Shown in pieces: positions 1-7,879 of a stretch of 64,000 nucleotides of DNA (position 1 is the stretch's first letter; every line of letters starts with the position of its first letter). The stretch lies in NCBI RefSeq assembly GCF_900188005.1, contig NZ_FZNR01000002.1, positions 558,001 to 622,000 on the forward strand. Reading direction: 5' to 3'. The position numbers and the translations under genes are program-made. The notes beneath the pieces were generated by a model. That model had not been told where the DNA came from and searched no databases. It worked only from the letters and a program-made list of their open reading frames with translations. This stretch comes from Actinoplanes regularis. GTDB lineage: Bacteria; Actinomycetota; Actinomycetes; Mycobacteriales; Micromonosporaceae.

Positions 1-1
1 C

Positions 2-1693
2 GCTCTCCCGCCGCTCCCCACCGACCTGCTCACCGGGTCGTCGCTGGCCTTCGGCGCCAGGCCGGTGTCCCCGTTCGGACCGGTCGCCTCGACCCGCGGC
101 CCGCAGGGCCCCGGCGGACCCAACGGCTTCCACGGCGACCCGGGCGACCTGCCATCGAGCGATCCGTTCGGCCTGCACCGCGCCGCGAACCGCGGCTCCG
201 GCCCGGCCCGCGACCAACGGCCACCGGTCCAGCGGCACGGCGATTCTGATCACTCGGTCCCTTCGGACCACGAGCCGGAGGCTGGTCAGGACGTAGAGTC
301 CCAGGAGCCCGAGGCCGACGCACCGGGCCGGGAGACCACTTTCGGGGGATTCCGGCTCGGCGGTACCGGGCGCTTCCTCTTCGGTGGCCGAGCCCCGGAC
401 GCGCAACCGGGCGTCAACGGGCACGCCATCGAGGCGGAGACATCGGCCGCGGAGGAGACCCGGGTCGCCGAACCCGGCGACGTCCAGGTCGCCGAGCCAC
501 CGGCCGACGAGGAGTCCGTCGGTACGACACCGGTGGACGAGCCGCCGGACGACCCGTCGCCGGAGGCCGGTCAGGACACCGCCGACGAGGCGGTTCCACG
601 CGACGAGAACGGACGTGAGGAAATGAACGGACGGGCTGGAGCCCCCGGGTACGCGCAGGCCGGCGAGGCGGCGGGCCCGGACGAGGCGCCCGTGACGGAC
701 AACCCGCTCGACGAGCCGGGCGCCGTCTCCGGCTGGGCGTCGGTCCCGGTGCCGCCCACCTCGGGCGGCCCGGCCGGCCCGGTCTCCGGCGCGCCGGTGT
801 CGCCGGGCTACGCGCCCGCGCCGTACCTGGCGACCGACTTCACCCCGGACCACCCGGCCGGCGCCCTGGACCAGCCCGAGCAGGGTCAGGACCAGTCGGC
901 CCCGGCGCCGCTCGACCCGGCCGCCTCCGCGGCTCCGGTCTCCCCGGCCCAGCCGTCCGCGCCGGCCACCGGCTCGGCCACCGTGCCGATGCCGGAGCTG
1001 CAGTTCCCGGTGATGCCGCCGCTGCCCACCCCGCAGATCCCGGCCAGCCGCGCCCCGATGGACCTGCCGCCGGCCCCGGAGACCGGGTTCGCGTTCGGCT
1101 CGCCCGCCACCACCGGGTACAGCCTGGGCCGCTCCGGCGAGGTCTACGGGGTCGCCTCGGTGACCCCGGCCGGCCCGTCCGCGCCGCAGGCCGGCTCGGT
1201 CACCCCGCCGCCGCTCGAGTTCCAGCCGTTCCCGGAGTCCGGCCTGGCCGGCGTCTCGGTGGGCGACCTCGGCCGCGGCCTGACCGACGAGGAGTCGCGC
1301 CCGGCGGCCCGCCGCTCTGCCAGCCTGGAGGACGCCGAGCCGGTCCGCCGGCCGGGCCGGCGCGCGGCACGCGACGAGGACGATCTCGACGCCGAGCCGG
1401 CCGCCGGTGAGGAGCCGGCGACCATCCGGGCCACCATCTGGGACGACGACGCCGCGCGGCACTTCCGGGCCGCCTGGCACGAGGTGAAGGCCGAGTTCGT
1501 CGACGACCCGGTGAACGCGCTGACCCGGGCACACGACCTGCTCACCGACGCGGTGAACGAGCTGACCGAGGTGCTGCTCGCCGAGCGGGACGAGCTGGAC
1601 CCGCTGCGCGGCACCGGCACGACGGACACCGAGAGCATGCGGATGGCGATGCGCAACTACCGAGAGTTCCTGGACCGGATCCTCTCGCTGTAA
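2..1693 (+). CDS. Pro/Ala-rich hypothetical protein, 5' end outside the window
   Basis: The reading frame is open from the first bases of the window, so the true start lies upstream; the first in-window start codon is a GTG at 65. About 450 residues are low complexity, rich in Pro, Ala, Gly, Glu and Asp and probably disordered. The last ~85 residues look folded and helical: a segment with the pattern F-x-D-D-P-x-x-A-L-x-x-A-H-x-L, followed by a tail around T-E-S-M-R-M-A-M-R-N-Y-R-E-F-L-D-R-I-L. From memory, similar tails close several actinobacterial proteins of unknown function. A strong hairpin follows the stop codon. No enzymatic motif is visible and I assign no function. Confidence 0.75.
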   Translation, partial: ALPPLPTDLLTGSSLAFGARPVSPFGPVASTRGPQGPGGPNGFHGDPGDLPSSDPFGLHRAANRGSGPARDQRPPVQRHGDSDHSVPSDHEPEAGQDVESQEPEADAPGRETTFGGFRLGGTGRFLFGGRAPDAQPGVNGHAIEAETSAAEETRVAEPGDVQVAEPPADEESVGTTPVDEPPDDPSPEAGQDTADEAVPRDENGREEMNGRAGAPGYAQAGEAAGPDEAPVTDNPLDEPGAVSGWASVPVPPTSGGPAGPVSGAPVSPGYAPAPYLATDFTPDHPAGALDQPEQGQDQSAPAPLDPAASAAPVSPAQPSAPATGSATVPMPELQFPVMPPLPTPQIPASRAPMDLPPAPETGFAFGSPATTGYSLGRSGEVYGVASVTPAGPSAPQAGSVTPPPLEFQPFPESGLAGVSVGDLGRGLTDEESRPAARRSASLEDAEPVRRPGRRAARDEDDLDAEPAAGEEPATIRATIWDDDAARHFRAAWHEVKAEFVDDPVNALTRAHDLLTDAVNELTEVLLAERDELDPLRGTGTTDTESMRMAMRNYREFLDRILSL

Positions 1694-1705
1694 GGCTCGA
1701 CCTGG

Positions 1706-1745
1706 AAAAGGCGGGCGGCCCCCGGCACGGGGCCGCCCGCCTTTT
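1706..1745. terminator. Bidirectional intrinsic terminator
   Basis: Perfect 17-bp inverted arms (1706-1722 and 1729-1745) around a 6-base loop. The stem begins with AAAA and ends with TTTT, so it can terminate both the upstream plus-strand gene and the convergent minus-strand DUF2470 gene. Confidence 0.9.
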
Positions 1746-1845
1746 CGCTACCCCGCGCTCCGCGGCACCGGAGGGCGGGGCGAACGGGATCCCGCCACCC
1801 GACGGCGGCAGAAGGTGGGCGACGGGATCCCGGGCTCTGTGGAGA

Positions 1846-2574
1846 TCAGGCGGCGGCGCACCGGCGGCAGAGGATCGGGTGCAGCAGATGCGCCAGGTCG
1901 TGGCGGTCGGTGACCGGGCGCGGGAACGCCAGGCGGGCGCTGCGGCCGTTCATCCGGACCAGGAACCCGTACCGGTCCAGGCGCACCACGCGGGGCTCGT
2001 CGTCCGGGCGGGCGGCCGGGCCGAGCTGCCGCCGCACATAGTCGCTCATCTCCGTCACGTGGTGATCCGCCAGGTCGGCGATCAGGTCGAACTCGACGGC
2101 GCGCAACGGGTCCGGGGACGCCTCGGCGTAGTCGTCCGGGTCGATCTCGATCAGGTGCTCGTCGCGCTCGTAGCGCACCTCGGCGACGTCCATCCGGTAC
2201 AGCGCCTGGGATCCGCCGACGTCCAGCAGGTCGCCGCAGGCATCGGTGTCGGCGTAGTCGAGCGCGGCCGAGCGGGCCTCGTCCCCGTGCAGGCGCGCCG
2301 CCCAGCCGGAGACCCAGACCCGGCCCAGCGCCGGCGACGAGGACATCGGCGGCACGTCCCGGATGTCGAGGACCAGCGCGGTGTCGTCGTTGCCGGGCTG
2401 CGGGCGCAGCGCCGTCGACAGGGTGCTCTCGGTCGGCACGAGCAGCAGCGGGCGGCCCTGCACGTCGGTCACGTGCCGGACCGGGACCGGCCCGGGGTGG
2501 CACGCGATGTGGGCGACAGCGGGCAGGTGACCGGCGGCAATGGTACGCGCGATCTCGGCGGGACTGGGTTGCAT
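1846..2574 (-). CDS. DUF2470 domain protein (HugZ-like C-terminal fold), iron-box controlled
   Basis: A 242-residue protein starting at the ATG at 2574, chosen because GGAGG sits 9 bases upstream; a GTG at 2583 is the alternative. The C-terminal half (D-L-I-A-D-L-A-D-H-H-V-T-E-M-S-D-Y-V, then V-R-L-D-R-Y-G-F) resembles DUF2470, a domain found at the C-terminus of HugZ-type haem oxygenases and in flavin-reductase-fold proteins. The N-terminal half resembles the split-barrel part of such proteins but shows no haem ligand I can be sure of. Its promoter region consists of overlapping DtxR/IdeR iron boxes, so a role in haem or iron handling under iron limitation is a reasonable inference, not a demonstrated function. 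Confidence 0.75.
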   Translation of the reverse strand: MQPSPAEIARTIAAGHLPAVAHIACHPGPVPVRHVTDVQGRPLLLVPTESTLSTALRPQPGNDDTALVLDIRDVPPMSSSPALGRVWVSGWAARLHGDEARSAALDYADTDACGDLLDVGGSQALYRMDVAEVRYERDEHLIEIDPDDYAEASPDPLRAVEFDLIADLADHHVTEMSDYVRRQLGPAARPDDEPRVVRLDRYGFLVRMNGRSARLAFPRPVTDRHDLAHLLHPILCRRCAAA

Positions 2575-2591
2575 GACGAGCACCTCCGGGC

Positions 2592-2630
2592 ACCGGTTAG
2601 GCTAACCTAAGTTAGGCAAGGCTAACCGTA
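2592..2630. promoter_or_regulatory. Two overlapping DtxR/IdeR iron boxes
   Basis: Compared with the 19-bp actinobacterial iron box (TTAGGTTAGGCTAACCTAA), bases 2592-2610 match 16 of 19 and bases 2612-2630 match 15 of 19. They lie in the 70-bp gap between the DUF2470 start (2574, minus) and the S4 start (2645, plus). TAACCT at 2603-2608, and its counterpart TAGGTT on the minus strand, fit the actinobacterial -10 pattern TANNNT, so an iron-loaded repressor would cover both divergent promoters. Confidence 0.8.
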
Positions 2631-2644
2631 ACAGGAGATCCGGA

Positions 2645-3253
2645 GTGAACAACTCGCGACCCAAAGCCAAGCTCTCCAGGGCGCTCGGCATCCCACTGAC
2701 CCGCAAGTGCGTGAAGTACTTCGAGCGGCGGCCGTTCCCGCCGGGCGTGCACGGCCGTGGCCGGCGCAAGAGCTCGGACTACCAGGTCCGTCTGCTCGAG
2801 AAGCAGCGGCTGCGGCACCAGTACAACATCAGCGAAGTTCAGATGCGGGCCACGTACGACGCCGCTCAGCAGGCCGGGGGCAAGACCGGCGAGAACATGG
2901 TCAGCCTGCTGGAGCGCCGTCTCGACGCGACGGTCTTCCGGGCCGGGCTGGCCCGCACCATCTACCAGGCCCGCCAGCTCGTCGTGCACGGTCACTTCAC
3001 GGTGGACGGCAAGAAGGTGGACCGGCCCGGTTACAAGCTCAAGCCGGGACAGGTCGTCGAGGTCCGCGAGTCGAGCCGCCAGAAGCCGCCGTTCCAGATC
3101 GCGGCGACCGGCGCCCACATCGACGGCCCGACCGCCCCGTACCTCTCCACCGTCCTCGAGGAGCTGCGCACCACCCTGCTCCGCCTCCCGCAGCGCTCCG
3201 AGATCCGAGTCCTCTGCGACGAACAACTAGTCGTCGAGTACTACGCCCGCTAA
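2645..3253 (+). CDS. rpsD: 30S ribosomal protein S4, stand-alone, lacking the zinc-binding cysteines
   Basis: A 202-residue S4 protein, full length for the family. It starts at a GTG with AGGAG seven bases upstream. It has the N-terminal S4 region (P-P-G-V-H-G-R-G-R) and the S4 RNA-binding domain around residues 92-155 ([23 protein letters not shown]), and ends in E-Y-Y-A-R. The zinc-type Cys cluster near the N-terminus is missing. S4 nucleates 30S assembly at 16S rRNA. It is not in an rpsM-rpsK-rpoA operon here; it stands alone, as I recall for the Streptomyces gene, behind an iron-box region. Whether it is the only S4 gene of the genome cannot be seen. No other ribosomal gene is nearby. Confidence 0.93.
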   Translation: MNNSRPKAKLSRALGIPLTRKCVKYFERRPFPPGVHGRGRRKSSDYQVRLLEKQRLRHQYNISEVQMRATYDAAQQAGGKTGENMVSLLERRLDATVFRAGLARTIYQARQLVVHGHFTVDGKKVDRPGYKLKPGQVVEVRESSRQKPPFQIAATGAHIDGPTAPYLSTVLEELRTTLLRLPQRSEIRVLCDEQLVVEYYAR

Positions 3254-3279
3254 CCCAACCCCAGGGACCATTCACTCCC

Positions 3280-3379
3280 GAAGATCGCCGCCGGTGAGAT
3301 GGCAGGTGGTTTTTCGACGCCCGTGGGGTTTGGGCGGCGGAAAACCACCTGCCATCTCACCGGTTACCAGGCGATCTTC
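3280..3379. terminator. 100-base long inverted repeat between convergent genes
   Basis: The inner arms are a perfect 23-bp inverted repeat (3291-3313 and 3341-3363) with a 27-base loop. An outer 10-bp pair, GAAGATCGCC (3280-3289) and GGCGATCTTC (3370-3379), extends the structure. It ends the S4 gene and the ABC transporter gene on the opposite strand. The length far exceeds an ordinary terminator stem. Confidence 0.75.
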
Positions 3380-3414
3380 CGCGGAGCGAAGCGAAGCCAA
3401 GCCAGCCCAGCCAG

Positions 3415-5178
3415 CTAGCCCCGCGTCTGTTCCAACCAGCTGGCGTAGAGCTTCGCGTAGATGGAGCCCTCCTCGGCAACAAGGACGGCGTGCGGGCCGC
3501 GTTGTACGACGCGGCCCGCGTCCACCACGATCACCTCGTCCGCGGCCTCCGCCGTGGACAGCCGGTGCGCGATCGCCACCGTGGTCCGGCCCCGGGTGAC
3601 CAGGTCCAGCGCGTGCTGCAGACGCGTCTCGGTGGCCGGGTCGACGGCGCTGGTGGCCTCGTCCAGCACCAGCAGGTCGGGGTCGGCGACGTACGCCCGG
3701 ACCAACGCCACCAGCTGCCGCTCCCCGACGCTGAGCGCCTCCCCGCGCTCCCCCACCGGGGTCTCCAACCCCTCGGCCAGTCCGGCCAGCCAGTCGGCCA
3801 GTCCCAGCTCGGTGAAGGCGGCCCGCAGCCGCGCGTCGGTGAGCGTCGGCTCGGCGAAGCGGATGTTCTCCGCGATCGTGGCGTCGAAGAGGAACCCGTC
3901 CTGCGGCACCATCACCACCCGTGAGCGCAGCGAGGAGAACCGCACCGAGGTCAGCGGCGTCCCGGAGAGCGACACCTCACCCCCGACCGGGTCCATCAGC
4001 CGGGTGAGCAGCTTCGCGAACGTGCTCTTGCCGCTGCCGGTCTCGCCGACCACCGCGTACTTCTTGCGCGCCGCCAGCGACAGGTCCACCCCCGACAGCA
4101 CGATCGGGCCGCCGGGATAGCGGAACGACACGTCGGCGAAGCGCACCGAGAGCGGGCCCTCGGGCAGCGGGACGCCCCGGTCGTCGGGGTCGGCCACGTC
4201 CGGCTCGACGTCCAGCACGTCCAGGATGCGGCGCCAGCCGGCCACCGCGTTCTGCGCCTCGTTCAGCATGTCGGTGGCGATCTGCACCGGCTGGATGAAG
4301 AGCGTGACCAGGAACAGGAACGCGGTCAGCTGCCCGACGGTCAGCTCACCGTCCACTCCCAGCAGGGTGCCCACGACGACCACACCGGCCAAGGCCAGTC
4401 CGGCGCCGATCTCGCCGCTGGAGAAGCTGGTCACGCTGGTCCGCAGGGCGTCCTGCTGGGCCAGCCGGAGCCGCTCGATCGAGGTGTCCAGGCGCGCCTG
4501 GGTGCGGCCGGCCACGCCGTACGCCCGGATCACGGTGGCGCCCACCACGCTCTCCGCGATGGCGCCGAGCATCACCCCGGTCCGTTCCCGGGACGCCTGG
4601 TACACGGCCCGCAGCCGCTTCTGGAACAGCCGGACCACCCCGACCGCCGGGCCGAAGGCGACCAGCACCACCAGGGCGAGCTGCCAGGAGTAGACGAACA
4701 TCACCGCGGCCGAGACCAGCAGCTGACCGGAGGCCAGCAGCAGTTGGACGCCGCCGGTCTGCAGGAACTGGGAGATCTGGTCGACGTCGCTGGTCACCCG
4801 GGACACCGTCGAGCCGCGCCGCTCGGACTGCTGGTGCAGCATGGACAGGTCGTGCAGGTGCCGGAAGGTCCGCGCCCGGAGCCCGGCCAGCGCGGTCTCG
4901 CTGACCGTGAAGAGCCGGCGGGTCATCAGATATCCGCAGAGGGTGGAGATGAGCAGCGCGCCCAGGGTGAACGCGACGATCCGGGCGACCACTCCCAGGT
5001 GGGGACCGCCGGCCGCGCGGATGCCGTGGTCGATGCCCTGCTGCACGGCGATCGGGATGGCCACCCGGCCGGCCATCTGCAGCACGGCGAGGACGATCGT
5101 GCCGCCCAGCCCGGTCCGTAGCTCCGGCGACAGAGCCAGGCCGCGCCGGACGGTGGCAAGGGTTCCCTGATCGCTCAT
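3415..5178 (-). CDS. ABC exporter half-transporter, subunit with degenerate signature motif
   Basis: A 587-residue type I ABC exporter half: about six membrane segments in residues ~20-310, then an ATPase domain. Walker A is G-E-T-G-S-G-K-S-T at residues 378-386, Walker B is L-L-V-L-D-E with the catalytic Glu, and the H-loop is A-I-A-H-R. The signature motif is L-S-V-G-E (near residue 482) in place of L-S-G-G-Q. Its partner shows the reverse defects, which is the pattern of heterodimeric exporters with one active and one degenerate ATP site. The ATG overlaps the stop of a 26-codon repeat ORF that separates it from the partner gene; GGAGGTGGCGGC supplied by that repeat is its ribosome binding site. 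The substrate is unknown; lipid or drug export is typical of the family. Confidence 0.9.
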   Translation of the reverse strand: MSDQGTLATVRRGLALSPELRTGLGGTIVLAVLQMAGRVAIPIAVQQGIDHGIRAAGGPHLGVVARIVAFTLGALLISTLCGYLMTRRLFTVSETALAGLRARTFRHLHDLSMLHQQSERRGSTVSRVTSDVDQISQFLQTGGVQLLLASGQLLVSAAVMFVYSWQLALVVLVAFGPAVGVVRLFQKRLRAVYQASRERTGVMLGAIAESVVGATVIRAYGVAGRTQARLDTSIERLRLAQQDALRTSVTSFSSGEIGAGLALAGVVVVGTLLGVDGELTVGQLTAFLFLVTLFIQPVQIATDMLNEAQNAVAGWRRILDVLDVEPDVADPDDRGVPLPEGPLSVRFADVSFRYPGGPIVLSGVDLSLAARKKYAVVGETGSGKSTFAKLLTRLMDPVGGEVSLSGTPLTSVRFSSLRSRVVMVPQDGFLFDATIAENIRFAEPTLTDARLRAAFTELGLADWLAGLAEGLETPVGERGEALSVGERQLVALVRAYVADPDLLVLDEATSAVDPATETRLQHALDLVTRGRTTVAIAHRLSTAEAADEVIVVDAGRVVQRGPHAVLVAEEGSIYAKLYASWLEQTRG

Positions 5179-5255
5179 GCCGCCACCTCCGCTTCGCTCC
5201 GGCGTCGGCCTGAGCCAAATACTGAGCCAGCCGATTCGCTCGCAAGCTCGCTCAT
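5175..5255 (-). repeat. ATGA-bridging cassette, copy 1 (26-codon ORF between the ABC genes)
   Basis: An 81-base ORF (26 codons plus stop) whose ATG overlaps the TGA of the upstream ABC gene and whose TGA overlaps the ATG of the downstream ABC gene, each by four bases (ATGA). The peptide begins [12 protein letters not shown] and ends [10 protein letters not shown]. Two further copies of the same DNA lie at 32897-33055. The 3' end carries GGAGG at the right distance to serve the next gene. Confidence 0.8.
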
Positions 5256-7078
5256 TGCCGCTCCGCCTTCTCGTACGCCGTGACCAGGTCCCGGTACCCG
5301 GCGTGGGAGGCCATCAGCCCGGCGTGCGTCCCGGTCGCCACCACCCGGCCGCGCTCCAGGTAGACCACCTCGTCGGCGAGCGCGATGGTGGCCCGCCGGT
5401 ACGCCACCACCAGGATCGACGCCCCGGCGTCGGCCCCGCGCAGCGCGCCGAGGATGGCCGCCTCCACCCGCGGGTCGACCGCGCTGGTGGCGTCGTCGAG
5501 CACCAGCAGCCGGGGCTCGCCGGCCAGCGCCCGGGCCAGGGTGAGCCGCTGCCGCTGCCCGCCGGAGAGCGAGGTGCCGCGCTCACCGACCGCGGTGTCC
5601 AGCCCGTCCGGCAGCCCGGCCACGAACCGGTCGGCCTGGGCGAGGCTCAGCGCCGCACGGACCGCGTCCTCGTCGACGCCCGGCCGGTCCAGGGCGATGT
5701 TGCCGCGGACCGTGTCGTCGAAGACGAACGGGATCTGCGGGACCACCGCGGCCGCCCCGGCCAGCGCGGAGAGCGCCAGGTCGGGCAGTTTCACGCCGTC
5801 CAGGCTGATCGTGCCGGACTCCGGGTCGACCAGCCGGACGGCGAGGGAGGCGATGGTCGACTTGCCCGAGCCGGTGGCGCCGACCAGGGCCACGACCCGG
5901 CCGGCCGGAACGGTGAAGCTCACGTTCCGCAGCACCTCGGGCCCACCGGCGTACCGGTAACTCACCCGGTCGAACCGCAGCTCGGCCGGGCCCGTACCGG
6001 AGAGGGTCCCCTCGCCGTAGGCGAGATCGCCCTCGGCGCCGAGCACCGCCTGGACCCGGTCCCAGCCGGCCACGCTGCGCGGCAGTTCGGCGACCACCCA
6101 GCCGATCGCGCGCACCGGGAACGCCAGCACGGTGAAGAGGAACGCGACGCTGACCACGTCGGCGACCTCGACCGCGCCGGTCCGCAGCCGCCAGGCGCCG
6201 AGCAGCAGGATCGCAAGGGTGCCGAGGCTGGGCAGGCTGTCCATGAGCGGGTCGAAGAGGCCACGCAGCCGGCCGACGGCGATCAGCGAGTCGCGCAACT
6301 CGTCGACGAAGACGCCGAACCGGCGCGACTCGTCCGCCTCCCGGCCCATCGTCTTGACCACCAGCGCGCCGTCGAAGCTCTCGTGCGCGACCGCGCTGAC
6401 CTTGGCGCGGGTCTGCTGCACCCGGATCTGCCGCGGCGACATCCGGCGCGAATAGACCAGGTTGAGCCCGAAGAGCCCGGGGAACAGGGTGGCGCCGACC
6501 AGGGCGAGCACCCAGTCGGTGGCGAAGAGCGAGATCAGCGCGCCGAGCAGCATCACGATCGTGCCGACCGCGAACGGCAGCGGGGCGATCGGCCCCCAGG
6601 CCGCCTCGACGTCCGAGTTCGCGTTGGAGAGCAGGGTGCCGGTGGCGTGCCGCTGGTGCCAGGCCGGGGGCAGGGAGAGGTAGCGCCGGGTCACCGCGCC
6701 GCGGTAACGGGCCTGCATCCGGAACTGCATGAACCCGGCGCCGAGGCGGCGGCCGAAGATGCTCGCCACGCGCAGGCCGCTGATCCCCAGGAAGACGGCG
6801 GCGACCAGGGCGAGCTGCCCGGTGCTGACCCGGTGCTCGGCGAAGGCGGGCACCACGATGTCGCCGATCACCCAGCCCACGACGTACGAGTTCGCAATGA
6901 TCAGCAGCCCGAAGAGGCTGCTGCCGATCGTGCCGATGGTGAAGAGCCGCGGCTCGGTGCGGATGGCGTGTCCGAGCACCCGCAGACCCCGTCCCAGCAC
7001 GTCACGGCTGGCCCTGCTGCTCAAATTCCTACCTGACTGGTAAGTGATCGCCGGGGCGTCCGGCCTTACCGATCCCAC
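5252..7078 (-). CDS. ABC exporter half-transporter, subunit with degenerate Walker B and H-loop
   Basis: The second half of the exporter, about 608 residues from the GTG at 7078. The frame stays open to a start at 7153, but that would leave only 11 bp before the divergent gene at 7165; neither start has a good ribosome binding site. Six membrane segments are followed by an ATPase domain with Walker A G-A-T-G-S-G-K-S-T and a canonical signature L-S-G-G-Q. Walker B is L-L-V-L-D-D (Asp replaces the catalytic Glu), and the H-loop His is replaced by Tyr (V-V-A-Y-R-R). Paired with the partner's L-S-V-G-E, these residues would form the degenerate ATP site, while the other site stays canonical. It is transcribed ahead of its partner. 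Confidence 0.88.
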   Translation of the reverse strand: MGSVRPDAPAITYQSGRNLSSRASRDVLGRGLRVLGHAIRTEPRLFTIGTIGSSLFGLLIIANSYVVGWVIGDIVVPAFAEHRVSTGQLALVAAVFLGISGLRVASIFGRRLGAGFMQFRMQARYRGAVTRRYLSLPPAWHQRHATGTLLSNANSDVEAAWGPIAPLPFAVGTIVMLLGALISLFATDWVLALVGATLFPGLFGLNLVYSRRMSPRQIRVQQTRAKVSAVAHESFDGALVVKTMGREADESRRFGVFVDELRDSLIAVGRLRGLFDPLMDSLPSLGTLAILLLGAWRLRTGAVEVADVVSVAFLFTVLAFPVRAIGWVVAELPRSVAGWDRVQAVLGAEGDLAYGEGTLSGTGPAELRFDRVSYRYAGGPEVLRNVSFTVPAGRVVALVGATGSGKSTIASLAVRLVDPESGTISLDGVKLPDLALSALAGAAAVVPQIPFVFDDTVRGNIALDRPGVDEDAVRAALSLAQADRFVAGLPDGLDTAVGERGTSLSGGQRQRLTLARALAGEPRLLVLDDATSAVDPRVEAAILGALRGADAGASILVVAYRRATIALADEVVYLERGRVVATGTHAGLMASHAGYRDLVTAYEKAERQ

Positions 7079-7164
7079 CTCGCCGGACGAGCTGTCGCCA
7101 AGCCCTGTGTTTACATTGTGGCCACGATTACACCGTGTGCCACAGCCGCGCATACCATCGGTCG

Positions 7165-7791
7165 ATGAACGACTACGCCCGCCAGGAACGCCGGCTCCTC
7201 GCTGACCTGCTGCTGCAGGCGGGCCCGGACGCGGCCACGCTGTGCACCGGGTGGACCACCCGGGATCTGGCCGCTCATCTGGCGGTCCGGGATCGGCGCC
7301 CGGACGCCTCGGCCGGCCTGCTCGTCCCGGCGCTGGCCGCGTACGGCGAGCGGGTGCGCCTGGTCAAGGCCGCCCTGCCGTACCCGGACCTGATCGCCGA
7401 GGTGCGCAACCCGCCGATCTGGAGCCCGGTCAGCAACCCGCTCGTCGACGGGCTGGCCAACACCATGGAGTTCTTCATCCACCACGAGGACGTCCGCCGG
7501 GCCGCGAGCGGGTGGGAGCCGCGCCCGCTGCCCGCCGGTCAGCAGGCCGCGCTCTGGCGCAGCGTCAAGTTCACCGCCCGGCTGGCGCTGCGCCGGCTGG
7601 GCGTGCCCGGCGAGGTGATCGCGGAGGGCTTCCCGCCGGTGCGGACCGGCCCGGCCCCACAGGTGCGGATCACCGGTGACGCCGGCGAGTTGGCGCTGTT
7701 CTTCTCCGGCCGGCAGCGGATCGCCCGGGTCGTGATCGACGGCGACCCGGCGATCGCCGATCGCCTGCGCGGAGCCAGGCTCGGCTTCTGA
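7165..7791 (+). CDS. TIGR03085-type DinB/mycothiol-dependent maleylpyruvate isomerase-like protein
   Basis: A 208-residue protein with the four-helix DinB-like fold of the MDMPI N-terminal family: an early R-x-L-L-A-D-L-L, then C-T-G-W-T-T-R-D-L-A-A-H-L, and F-F-I-H-H-E-D-V-R-R. The His residues in H-L-A and H-H-E-D fit the three-His metal site of the family. The C-terminal part (I-T-G-D-A-G-E-L-A-L-F-F-S-G-R) matches the small domain often attached. The start at 7165 was preferred over the in-frame ATG at 7135, which would run into the divergent ABC gene. Members of this subgroup are mostly uncharacterised; mycothiol-linked chemistry is possible but unproven. Confidence 0.8.
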   Translation: MNDYARQERRLLADLLLQAGPDAATLCTGWTTRDLAAHLAVRDRRPDASAGLLVPALAAYGERVRLVKAALPYPDLIAEVRNPPIWSPVSNPLVDGLANTMEFFIHHEDVRRAASGWEPRPLPAGQQAALWRSVKFTARLALRRLGVPGEVIAEGFPPVRTGPAPQVRITGDAGELALFFSGRQRIARVVIDGDPAIADRLRGARLGF

Positions 7792-7836
7792 GGATCGGCC
7801 CGGCCGTCGCGGATTGGCCCGGCCGATTGTGGCCGG

Positions 7837-7873
7837 ATTGGCTTAGGCGAATAGGCCAATCGGGACCTAGGTT
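7837..7873 (+). promoter_or_regulatory. Probable promoter and operator of the APC permease, possibly leaderless
   Basis: TAGGTT at 7868-7873 fits the TANNNT -10 pattern and ends six bases before the ATG at 7880. No ribosome binding site precedes that ATG, so a leaderless transcript is likely. An inverted repeat ATTGGC/GCCAAT (7837-7842 and 7855-7860) covers the -35 area, and a further ATTGGC lies at 7812-7817. Confidence 0.5.
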
Positions 7874-7879
7874 CGTGCC

